DNA of 25,073 nucleotides, taken from the NCBI GenBank assembly GCA_039199225.1, contig JBCCSZ010000088.1, forward strand, positions 1 to 25,073. The letters run 5' to 3'. The position numbers and the translations under genes are program-made. Source of the stretch: JBCCSZ01 sp039199225. Its GTDB lineage: Bacteria > Bacteroidota > Bacteroidia > Chitinophagales > Saprospiraceae. This document shows positions 1 through 7,295 of this stretch, one piece after another (the first letter of the stretch is position 1; each line of letters begins with the position of its first letter). The notes under the pieces were generated by a model. The model had not been told where the DNA came from. It saw only the letters and a list, made by a program, of their open reading frames with translations, and did no database searches.

Positions 1-2333
1 ATTGGATAAATCCAATCGGCATCGTAGCCTTCCAACTTGTAGGCATAGCTGTTTTTTTCTGCCTGGGTAAAATTCAGTGCTGCAAAACCGATGGTGAAAA
101 AATTCTGCTGGTAGTCCAATTCGATGGTCGACAGAAAGTTGAGGTTTTGTTCAAATTTGGTTGGCTTTTCAAAAATGTTGAAGTAGGTAAAAGCCAAGGC
201 TGGTGGTTCCTGGTTTTTGGATAAACTATCTGGTGAAAAGCGGTAATACCCATTCTTCTGTCCGATGTAAATAAAGCCATCTTGACAAGCGCTCAAACCC
301 TTGCCAGAAAATATGGGGTCTTTGATGCCTTCCTTCTTAGCGAAGTGGTCAAAACGTTGATGTTTGGCATCGAATCGACTCAGGCCCTGTAAGCTTCCGA
401 TCCATAGCTGACCGTTTTTGTCCCGAATAATTTTGTTGATTTTTTCGTTGGGTAAGCCCTCCGCAAGCCGGTAGGTTTGAATGGGCTTGTTGGTATCCAT
501 CGTCGGGTCGACCACTTGAATGCCGTGATCGCTGTTGCCAATCCAAATCAGTCCATCGGCAGCAACCTCCAAGCTCATAATTCGCTTATCGATCAAACCA
601 TTTTCGCCAGCTGGATAGTGCCTAAATTCTTCTGTCTTTGGGTCAAAGACATAGATGCCATCCTCTAAGGTCGATAGCCAAATGCGCTGGTCCTGCCCAA
701 CGCGAATGCTGCTGATGTGCAACTGTGGATGAATGGCATTGGGTTGTTCCGCACTTTGGATGTATTGGTGTAAGCGCCCACTTTTACGATCTATTTTTAT
801 CAAGCCTGAAAACATGCTTCCCAGCCAGAGGTTTTGGTTTTCATCCTCTGTGATGCATGTAAGTTTCATGCGGTGCAGTGGAACGGTGGATAAATCGGGA
901 TGGTCGAATACTTTCAATTCCTTTTTGTCGGGGTGGAAGTTCATCAAACTGGGCAAGTTCGAATGAAGGCTGCCACCAGCAATCCACACCAGTCCATCTG
1001 AGTCGAGATGTAAATGAAAGCGATCGATGCTGGCCGGAAGCCTAGGGTTCAAGGGCGATGAAAAAACATCCTCCCCATTCTGATTTTTTACAAAAAAGCC
1101 TTCACATCCACTCGTCGTCAAATAAATGTATTGTCGTGTTGTGTCGACGGCAAAGTCTACCACCTCTGCATCTGTCACATCTTCACAAAGCTGCTCGGTA
1201 GGTACTTCAAAAAATTGATAATTTTGATTGGCAGGGTCCAAAATGGAAAGCCCTTCCAGGTAGTTGAAAAACCAAAGTCGTTTTTGTGGGTCGGCATAGA
1301 CACCATTGAATTTATTGGTCAAAATAGAGTAGGGGTCCGATGGGTCGTGCCGGATGTATCGAAAAGCATATTGCGAAAGATCAAAGACCATAAGCCCCTG
1401 GGCTTGCGAGCAAATCCACAGCTCATCAGGCCCTTTATAAGCAATGTCGTCGACGATGTTTGAAAAGTAATTTTGCAATCTTTTGTCTTCAGGTGAAGGG
1501 ATGAAAAACTGCCATTTTTCTTTTTGAATGTCAAAGCGGGCCAAACCCAGGCCCCAGGTACCTACCCAGATTTCGTTGGGACGCTGAGGTGTCATGTACA
1601 AAGACAGCGCGGCGGTCAAGGTGTCTTTTTGGCCATCAATGAAAAAGGGAAAGTAGCGAAGCGAGCGCTCTTTTTTGTGAAAGCGGTACAAGCCGTTGTT
1701 GGCAGCCAGCCACAGTCGGTCGGGCTCGTGGATGTCCTGAATGATTTTGTGAATGGAATTTTTTCGGAAAGCTTCTGCATGGTCCCGAATCTGATCTGTC
1801 AAATCGATCCGTTCAAATGTCTTGTTCCGTTGATCAAATCGATGCAAGCCGCTGTCGTAGGTGCCGAGCCAGAGGATGGAGTCGCGATCCAATAAAAGGC
1901 AAACGGCAGAATTTCGTTCGATGAAATTGTTGACGATGGGGTAGCGATAGGATTGGAAGCTTTCCGTTTGGGGATCGAAGTGGTTGAGGCCACCCCCGAT
2001 GGTGGCAATCCAAAGGCTGCCATCTTCGGCTTCTGCCAAGTCCATGATGTTGTATCCGATGATGGAGGTCGAATCCTGCGGGTCGTTCCGAAAGGTTTTG
2101 AATGTCTGGCCGTCGAAGCGCGAAAGCGCGTCGTTGGTTGCAAACCACATGAAGCCTCGGCTGTCCATCAAGGCATTGTGTACCCAATTATCTGCCAGGC
2201 CGTCTTCCTTCGTCAGATGCGTAAAACGGTAATCGGTCTGCTGTGCGGCGGTATTCAGGACACTCAGCAACAGACCTATGATCAGAAAGTAGTGATATTT
2301 TGTGGTTGTTTTCAATCGTCGCTCGTTGAGCAT
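1..2333 (-). CDS. Two-component regulator propeller protein, N-terminal 777 residues (3' end outside window)
   Basis: Periplasmic sensor part of a ligand-responsive regulator of the hybrid two-component (HTCS) type or a relative. The ATG at 2333-2331 is followed by a hydrophobic segment (about residues 15-30) ending in NTAAQQ, a signal peptide or uncleaved anchor. About 14 propeller repeats follow, each with a W/LW-[IL]-G/A-T core and a closing G-L-x-x-F-D strand; the first is at about residues 45-76 (DGLADNWVHNALMDSRGFMW). Fourteen repeats fit two seven-bladed propellers. The last visible stretch (about 715-777), ending YKLEGYDADWIYP, matches the start of the Y_Y_Y domain that normally sits just before the membrane helix. 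The window stops there, so the output part (histidine kinase, hybrid kinase with AraC-type domain, LuxR-type or other) cannot be seen. These sensors often bind carbohydrate. The gene is divergent from the Uma2 gene, with 206 bases between. Family assignment is firm; the exact class is open. Confidence 0.93.
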   Translation of the reverse strand, partial: MLNERRLKTTTKYHYFLIIGLLLSVLNTAAQQTDYRFTHLTKEDGLADNWVHNALMDSRGFMWFATNDALSRFDGQTFKTFRNDPQDSTSIIGYNIMDLAEAEDGSLWIATIGGGLNHFDPQTESFQSYRYPIVNNFIERNSAVCLLLDRDSILWLGTYDSGLHRFDQRNKTFERIDLTDQIRDHAEAFRKNSIHKIIQDIHEPDRLWLAANNGLYRFHKKERSLRYFPFFIDGQKDTLTAALSLYMTPQRPNEIWVGTWGLGLARFDIQKEKWQFFIPSPEDKRLQNYFSNIVDDIAYKGPDELWICSQAQGLMVFDLSQYAFRYIRHDPSDPYSILTNKFNGVYADPQKRLWFFNYLEGLSILDPANQNYQFFEVPTEQLCEDVTDAEVVDFAVDTTRQYIYLTTSGCEGFFVKNQNGEDVFSSPLNPRLPASIDRFHLHLDSDGLVWIAGGSLHSNLPSLMNFHPDKKELKVFDHPDLSTVPLHRMKLTCITEDENQNLWLGSMFSGLIKIDRKSGRLHQYIQSAEQPNAIHPQLHISSIRVGQDQRIWLSTLEDGIYVFDPKTEEFRHYPAGENGLIDKRIMSLEVAADGLIWIGNSDHGIQVVDPTMDTNKPIQTYRLAEGLPNEKINKIIRDKNGQLWIGSLQGLSRFDAKHQRFDHFAKKEGIKDPIFSGKGLSACQDGFIYIGQKNGYYRFSPDSLSKNQEPPALAFTYFNIFEKPTKFEQNLNFLSTIELDYQQNFFTIGFAALNFTQAEKNSYAYKLEGYDADWIYP

Positions 2334-2348
2334 GTTCTTACAAGAACA
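2333..2348. promoter_or_regulatory. Perfect 16-base dyad touching the start codon of the propeller gene
   Basis: TGTTCTT at 2333-2339 and AAGAACA at 2342-2348 are perfect inverted repeats around a 2-base centre. The dyad overlaps the first base of the minus-strand ATG (2331-2333). It could be an operator for a dimeric regulator that blocks transcription or initiation. With a 2-base centre, an RNA hairpin would lose pairs to form its loop, so a DNA site is more natural. The function is inference. Confidence 0.4.
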
Positions 2349-2539
2349 GCATTTTGCACAGAAAATACTTATATTCCAAGCAATGTAGCGATGAATGCCA
2401 GAAATTAATTTAAAATGGTCTTACATAGGAGATTAAACCTTAAATAATTTGAAGAATTCGCGTCAAATAGCCGATTTAATGGCCTCATTATCTGTAGCTT
2501 ATGGCTTGAACAAGTTTTTGAATATCAAAAAAGGATTGG

Positions 2540-3145
2540 ATGGGTGAAAAGAGCTTAGATTGGACGTCCGTACAAGAATATCTCGCCATCGACGAGGCTT
2601 CCAGTAATCGGAACGAATACGATAATGGAGTGGTCGTTGCCATGACTGGTGGTACGCTCAACCATGGAATTATTGGAAGCAACATCAATACTGCGATCCA
2701 CAACAGTCTTAGTGGCCGTCAAATGGATTGCACTGCCATCAATGGAGACGTCCGTATCTTCATTGAACAGGCCAACTCGTTTGTTTATCCTGATGGAATG
2801 GTTGTTTGTGGAACCATTGAAACTTTTGAATCGGATCCGCACTCTGTTGTCAACCCTTTGTTGGTTGTTGAGGTGCTTTCTAAGTCGACGGAAAGCTATG
2901 ATAGGGGGGATAAGTTCCACAAGTATTGCTCGCTGGCTTCTTTTCAGGAGTACGTTTTGATTAGTCAGTACAAGCCAATTGTAGATACTCTGTATCGTTC
3001 TGAAAAAGGTGTTTGGCAAATGATTACGACCATAGGTTTGGAAAAATCTATTTACCTGAATACTATTGGGGCTTTCATCAAAATGGAGGACATTTATCAC
3101 AAAACCATCGGATTGACCAGCCCCACTTTTCGTCTTGATTCTTAA
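2540..3145 (+). CDS. Uma2 family (DUF820, PF05685) restriction-endonuclease-fold protein
   Basis: 201 residues, the usual length for Uma2 proteins. These have a PD-(D/E)xK nuclease fold but no established cellular role. Family landmarks appear in order: the N-terminal W-x-S-V-Q-E-Y-L segment (8-15), EYDNGVVVAMTGG (26-38), NHGIIGSNI (41-49), the VYPDGMVVCG strand with D85 (82-91), NPLLVVEVLSKST with E111 (105-117), YDRGDKFHKY with K125 (120-129) and QEYVLIS (136-142). D85, E111 and a nearby lysine (K125 is my candidate) would form the metal-dependent active site, so the protein looks intact. The ATG at 2540 is preceded by an A-rich AAAAAAGG stretch and fits the family N-terminus. It has no signal peptide, so it is cytosolic, unlike most of its neighbours. 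It stands alone, divergent from the propeller gene and convergent with the GH-like gene. Uma2 genes are often multicopy and move horizontally; no mobile element is visible here. Confidence 0.92.
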   Translation: MGEKSLDWTSVQEYLAIDEASSNRNEYDNGVVVAMTGGTLNHGIIGSNINTAIHNSLSGRQMDCTAINGDVRIFIEQANSFVYPDGMVVCGTIETFESDPHSVVNPLLVVEVLSKSTESYDRGDKFHKYCSLASFQEYVLISQYKPIVDTLYRSEKGVWQMITTIGLEKSIYLNTIGAFIKMEDIYHKTIGLTSPTFRLDS

Positions 3146-3147
3146 AG

Positions 3148-3179
3148 CGGCAACCTCCGGTCCATACCAGAGATTGCCG
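3148..3179. terminator. Hairpin between convergent genes, probable bidirectional terminator
   Basis: Arms CGGCAACCTC (3148-3157) and GAGATTGCCG (3170-3179) pair over 10 positions with one mismatch. An inner GGT/ACC pair (3159-3161 with 3166-3168) leaves a CCAT loop. The hairpin starts 3 bases after the Uma2 stop and lies 34 bases beyond the stop of the minus-strand gene at 3213. The following T-run is short (TTTT at 3186-3189), so this is a moderate rather than classic intrinsic terminator. Confidence 0.6.
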
Positions 3180-3212
3180 TACCTGTTTTAAATATTTATC
3201 CTATTTCAAATA

Positions 3213-6200
3213 TTACTGTTTGATGAAGCGCACGGGTTCGTGTCTGTAAGGCGTATTGAATCGAATAAAGTAAGTGCCACTTGGCAACTCGGATACGCCA
3301 ATGGTCAAAGTATTGAAACCCATATTCATCTGGATGGGAACAGATTTGACGAGCTTACCCAAAGTATTATAAACAGCTGCTTCCAATTCAATGCTGGTTT
3401 CCAAAGTCGATGCAAATACATTCAAGCGATTCACAACCGGATTCGGGAAAACCTTTTGAATCTGGAAGGAGAGGTGTTGATTGGCTTCGAAATCTTTTGC
3501 ATCCGTTGCAAAACGTTGGTTGGCATTGCCAACGGGGCTAATGGTAACAGCCGCCTCGTCGTCCTCTGTAGGGACGCTGCCATTGTTGTTGTCTGGGCTG
3601 GAATCGTTGTCCGCCTGGTCTTGTGCAGTTACTTGCGCAAAAGCTACAATGGGTGCATCGCCTTGCAAAGTAAACAACGTCAGGTCCAAGGTAGCTGACT
3701 GACCAGAGGCTAGCGATCCTACATTCCACAAGCCATCCCAATCGCTGTAAGTTCCCGCTGAAACGGTCTGTTCGACAAAGGCTGTTTGGTCGGGCTTCTG
3801 AAAGTCGACCATAATACCGCTCGCCGTCTCTGAACCATCGTTTTGAATGGTCAAAGTATAGCGGATGTTTTCGTACTGTCCAAAAGAAGCCGTACTGCTG
3901 GTCAGGTCCAATGAAAGGTCGACGGCACCATTTCCGCCGCCACCTCCACCTCCGCCACCGCCGGATGTTGGTCTTACAAGCACAGAATCTTCATCGTCTT
4001 CTACTGGATTGGTGGTATCATTGTTGTCTGGGGCAGAGTCCCGATCGTTCTGATCCATTTCTTTTACCTGAGCAAAGGCGGTAATATTTTCCGAATCATC
4101 GAGCATGAAGAAAATGACATCCAGCGTAATGCTCCCACCTCCGGCGATGGTCCCTGCATCCCATTCACCTGACCAATCACTGTAAGTACCCTGCGAAGCA
4201 TCTTGCTCAGAAAAGGCCGTACCGTCTGGTTTTTCCAATTCTATGATGACATTGGTAGCATCAATACCCCCTGTATTTTCGACCGTAATGGTATAAGTGA
4301 CAAAGTCGAACTTATCAAAGGTTTCTTTATCGGATTCGATGCGGAGTTCCAGGTCGGTAAAGTCACCGCCGCCGCCACCGGTGTTGTAGTTAACGTTCAG
4401 GACATTGGATGCTAGGTTTCCGGCCCCATCGACATCTGTTGCTTTATTGGCAGCTACTGCTATGGTGATCTGCCCATCTGTGGTTGGACTGATTTCAAAG
4501 CTGTACAAAGCTCCGCTTCCTGTTAAGTTGCTGGCTGTCCCATTGGTAACATCTATGTCTGCCAACTCAAATCCATTGACCGTCTCGCTGAATTGTACCA
4601 ATACAAAAAACGGCCCTGCGACATTGTTGGAGTTGGTGCTTAAAGTGATGGTTGGTGCAGGGTTTCCACCGCCGCCACCACCATTGCTGTTCAACTGGGC
4701 GGCTGCTTCGTCATCCTCTGACGGATTGGGGCTGATGCCATTTCCAGGAGTAGAGTCGGGATCGTTGCCATCAGCTGCAACAACTTGAGCGTAATAGTCG
4801 ACAGGAGTAGTCTCCAACACAAAGAGCGTTACAATCAGCTCTATGCTCTGCCCGGCAGGCAAACGCTCTACGGTCCACCTGCGAGAAAATAAATCAAAAA
4901 ATCCAGCTCCGGCGGTGCTTGGTCTGGCATCGACGTAGGCCAGTTCATCTGGGAACAATGCCTCGACAACCACATTGCGGGCTTCATCCGGACCGTCGTT
5001 GTGCAGGGTAATGGTAAAATCAATATTTTCAAATTTTCCAGCTGTCGGACTGGCCACGCGCATGCTAAGAGACAAATCATGGGTAGCACTGTGGCCGCCT
5101 CCACCGCCGCCGCTGCCGAAGTTGACCGTCAAAGTGTTGGAGGCAAAATTGCCATTGCCACCGGCATCATTGGCTGTATTGGCTGGTAGTCGCACGGTCA
5201 CGACGCCAAGGTCTGTTGGTGTTACTGTAAAGGTGTATGCGGCTCCATTGCCATTCAGATTGCTGATGCTGCCGTTGACAATAACGAAGTCGCTAAGCTC
5301 GACACCACTGACCGCCTCATTGAAAGTGGCCGTTACGACAAAAGGCGCACTGACATTGGGCGAAGGCGTTGTCAGGTTGACCACGGGTGGATTATCGCCG
5401 CCGCCGCCACCTGCGTCATCGGTCTCAGTAATAAAGATGGGTGTTGCATCCAGGTTGATGCCCGATGGACCAATGGGGGTAGAAGCGCCGGTTTGAGAAA
5501 AATTCCACTCCTTTTTGTAAACCTGAGAATAGCCAAAACTGGCTGGAAAGTTATAAGTGCCAAAAGCCGCTTCAGACAAATCTTGGGTAGTGGCCGCCCA
5601 GAGCATATATGTGTAGGTGTTGTCTGGATTGCGCAGGGCATATCCCTTGATGCCAGGAGGAACATTCATCGCTTGGGTGCGAGCCGCATCGTAGGTCGTG
5701 CCGTACAGCATGTCGGCCGTTGTTTTGTAAGCGATGCCTTCTGGATTCATAACCTGATTGTAGGCAGAGGTACTGTTCAGATTTTGATAAAGCCCCATCT
5801 TGTCAAAACCGAAAGGCTTTCCGGGATCGTCGCTCAGTCCATAGACGTGAATCTGATAAACATCCGCTAGGATGGCATTCATCACCGTTTTCATAATGTA
5901 ATTCCGCTGTCCAACGGTGGTGGCAAAGTAGGCTCCGCCGCCATCAAATTCCCTGGGTACGTTGATTTCTGTGACGATGGTTCTTTTGCGTGGATAAGTC
6001 ACGCCATCATAGCCGTAGCGGTCGAATATTTCCTGGTAAAAATCGCGGCGGTAGTTCATGCCTTCGGCTGCCTGATCGGAATGGCGGGCGTAAAAGCCAG
6101 CACCGATATTGGTGGTTGTTCCATCGAAATGTGGATAGGAGTGCAGCCCCATGATATCGAAATAGGCGCCACCTCTATGTGGAAATTCAGCTGTGACAGT

Positions 6201-6983
6201 GCCTCCGTTGGGATTGTCGGTGTTCCGTAAAACGGCATTCAAAAAACTTTGGTAGCCGAATCCGGCAACGACCACATAATCGTCTGGCGACAGCGATTTG
6301 ATCACCTCGTAGGCAATCCGGATGGTCCGCACATAATGTTGGATGGGGGCCTTGAGGATGTATTCGCAAGGCTGTGGGTCGCGGTCCCACCAGTTGCCCT
6401 GTGGATCGCCGGGTTGGCGCCAGCCCAAGTTGCCGGTTTCGTCGAATCCCGGTTCGTTCCAAACTTCCCAGAAGCGGACGTAATCACCGTAGGTTTGAAC
6501 GGCCTTGTAGACATAGTTGGCAAAGAAATTATTTTCATTGACTGGGGTGCCGTTTGCTCCACCGTCCCAGATGGGCTCGTAGAGGTTGGCAAATAGGGTA
6601 GAGGACTGTCCGGGGCAATACTGGGTTTGGTCGCGATGCCACTCGGCCGGAAAGGCCAGCGTAGCGGTCAATTCATCCATCCCCAAGCTGCGGAAGTATT
6701 CGAAATCTGGAATCAAAAGGTCAAAACCAAAGGTTTCTAAAACACTCTCTACCAATACCGGGCGAACGGCTCTTGCGCCAATACCCATAACACCCTTGGA
6801 AGGGTTTCCAGCACAAAGATCGGCCAACTGCTCGTTGTTCCAGCCCGGAAAATAGCCCAGGTTGCAGCCGGGGCGGAAAGGGCCGTCATAAGGAGCGATG
6901 CCATCTTTGGCCGTGAAGTTGATCTGCGCGTTCACAGAAGCCAAGCCCATGAACATCAACAGAATGAGTACACGAATTTTCAT
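3213..6983 (-). CDS. Secreted clan GH-A glycoside-hydrolase-like protein with Big_12-like and DUF11-like modules and T9SS tail
   Basis: 1256 residues from the ATG at 6983, chosen because MKIRVLILLMFMGLASVNA/Q is a clean signal peptide; an upstream TTG at 7019 would only add 12 residues. Residues about 30-515 look like a (beta/alpha)8 glycosidase of clan GH-A. RFWEVWNEPGF (170-180) supplies the Asn-Glu pair with acid/base E177, and RTIVTEINVP (334-343) the likely nucleophile E339. A GH39/GH5-like enzyme is plausible; family and substrate cannot be fixed by eye. Then come an Ig-like module resembling Big_12 (about 530-622), a DUF11-like module (635-765), a second Big_12-like copy (774-866) and two more DUF11-like copies (875-1005, 1019-1148), the DUF11-like copies ending near an EDDE-type motif. 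Runs of 5-10 glycines separate the modules. Residues 1171-1256 are a T9SS type A sorting domain (VFPNPVVNRLNV, LPSGTYFIRF, VRFIKQ). Probable role: extracellular or surface polysaccharide degradation. Confidence 0.88.
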   Translation of the reverse strand: MKIRVLILLMFMGLASVNAQINFTAKDGIAPYDGPFRPGCNLGYFPGWNNEQLADLCAGNPSKGVMGIGARAVRPVLVESVLETFGFDLLIPDFEYFRSLGMDELTATLAFPAEWHRDQTQYCPGQSSTLFANLYEPIWDGGANGTPVNENNFFANYVYKAVQTYGDYVRFWEVWNEPGFDETGNLGWRQPGDPQGNWWDRDPQPCEYILKAPIQHYVRTIRIAYEVIKSLSPDDYVVVAGFGYQSFLNAVLRNTDNPNGGTVTAEFPHRGGAYFDIMGLHSYPHFDGTTTNIGAGFYARHSDQAAEGMNYRRDFYQEIFDRYGYDGVTYPRKRTIVTEINVPREFDGGGAYFATTVGQRNYIMKTVMNAILADVYQIHVYGLSDDPGKPFGFDKMGLYQNLNSTSAYNQVMNPEGIAYKTTADMLYGTTYDAARTQAMNVPPGIKGYALRNPDNTYTYMLWAATTQDLSEAAFGTYNFPASFGYSQVYKKEWNFSQTGASTPIGPSGINLDATPIFITETDDAGGGGGDNPPVVNLTTPSPNVSAPFVVTATFNEAVSGVELSDFVIVNGSISNLNGNGAAYTFTVTPTDLGVVTVRLPANTANDAGGNGNFASNTLTVNFGSGGGGGGHSATHDLSLSMRVASPTAGKFENIDFTITLHNDGPDEARNVVVEALFPDELAYVDARPSTAGAGFFDLFSRRWTVERLPAGQSIELIVTLFVLETTPVDYYAQVVAADGNDPDSTPGNGISPNPSEDDEAAAQLNSNGGGGGGNPAPTITLSTNSNNVAGPFFVLVQFSETVNGFELADIDVTNGTASNLTGSGALYSFEISPTTDGQITIAVAANKATDVDGAGNLASNVLNVNYNTGGGGGDFTDLELRIESDKETFDKFDFVTYTITVENTGGIDATNVIIELEKPDGTAFSEQDASQGTYSDWSGEWDAGTIAGGGSITLDVIFFMLDDSENITAFAQVKEMDQNDRDSAPDNNDTTNPVEDDEDSVLVRPTSGGGGGGGGGGNGAVDLSLDLTSSTASFGQYENIRYTLTIQNDGSETASGIMVDFQKPDQTAFVEQTVSAGTYSDWDGLWNVGSLASGQSATLDLTLFTLQGDAPIVAFAQVTAQDQADNDSSPDNNNGSVPTEDDEAAVTISPVGNANQRFATDAKDFEANQHLSFQIQKVFPNPVVNRLNVFASTLETSIELEAAVYNTLGKLVKSVPIQMNMGFNTLTIGVSELPSGTYFIRFNTPYRHEPVRFIKQ
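3933..3962 (-). repeat. (GGN)10 tract encoding a ten-glycine linker
   Basis: Ten consecutive glycine codons (residues 1008-1017 of the GH-like protein) mix GGC, GGT and GGA. Shorter runs encode the other linkers at about residues 525-529, 625-630, 769-773 and 869-873. They act as flexible spacers between folded modules, and the triplet nature keeps length changes in frame. Confidence 0.85.
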
Positions 6984-7032
6984 GTAATACGGTTTTAAAG
7001 TTGATCTAAAAAATAACAAATAGAAGACTTGT

Positions 7033-7049
7033 CAGACGACAGTCGTCTG
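7033..7049. promoter_or_regulatory. Perfect 8-base dyad upstream of the GH-like gene, candidate operator
   Basis: CAGACGAC (7033-7040) and GTCGTCTG (7042-7049) are perfect inverted repeats about one base, 50 bases upstream of the GH-like start. It is GC-rich in an AT-rich stretch. A one-base centre favours a protein-binding site over an RNA hairpin. The regulator is unknown. Confidence 0.4.
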
Positions 7050-7200
7050 TCCAGTAGAAGTGGGTTTGGTTTTAGATTTTGTATCAGTAAAAGAGAAGTG
7101 CATTATTGGCAGCAATACAAATATTGCTATTATTTTCGGTAATTCCGTTTTTTCTGACTTTAAATAATTCTTAAGTGGCTGACCCATTCCGAAGGAATAG

Positions 7201-7226
7201 AAAAAAGACGCTCCGTCAGGAGCGTC
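7201..7226 (-). terminator. Rho-independent terminator of the 7296-10664 gene
   Basis: Read on the minus strand, GACGCTCC (7226-7219) pairs perfectly with GGAGCGTC (7214-7207) around a TGAC loop, followed directly by six T (7206-7201). It lies 70 bases past the stop codon at 7296. Eight GC-rich pairs plus the T-run are a textbook intrinsic terminator; it isolates this gene from the GH-like gene downstream. Confidence 0.88.
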
Positions 7227-7295
7227 CGGGATGCTTAATTCCCCTGTCTGGGTTAAAAAAATGTTTTGAGATCAAATTATTACGGCTATTAAGTA

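Larger units (their letters stand above)
6984..7295. other. 312-base intergenic region between two minus-strand secreted-protein genes
   Basis: It holds the terminator of the upstream gene (7201-7226) and, nearer the GH-like gene, two dyads: 7033-7049, and AGCAATA/TATTGCT at 7111-7128 with a CAAA centre. The promoter of the GH-like gene should lie here. A minus-strand TATTTG at about 7017-7022 partly resembles the Bacteroidota -7 element TAnnTTTG, but no convincing -33 TTG was found, so no promoter is called. No coding sequence was seen. Confidence 0.5.

Noticed and set aside
2555..3100. A 181-codon minus-strand frame opposite the Uma2 gene
   Set aside because: The plus strand has a full, family-length Uma2 protein with active-site residues; the opposite product is unrecognisable.
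4975..5496. Plus-strand frame with proline-rich runs (PPPPPP)
   Set aside because: The prolines are the reverse complement of glycine-linker codons of the GH-like gene, not a real proline-rich protein.
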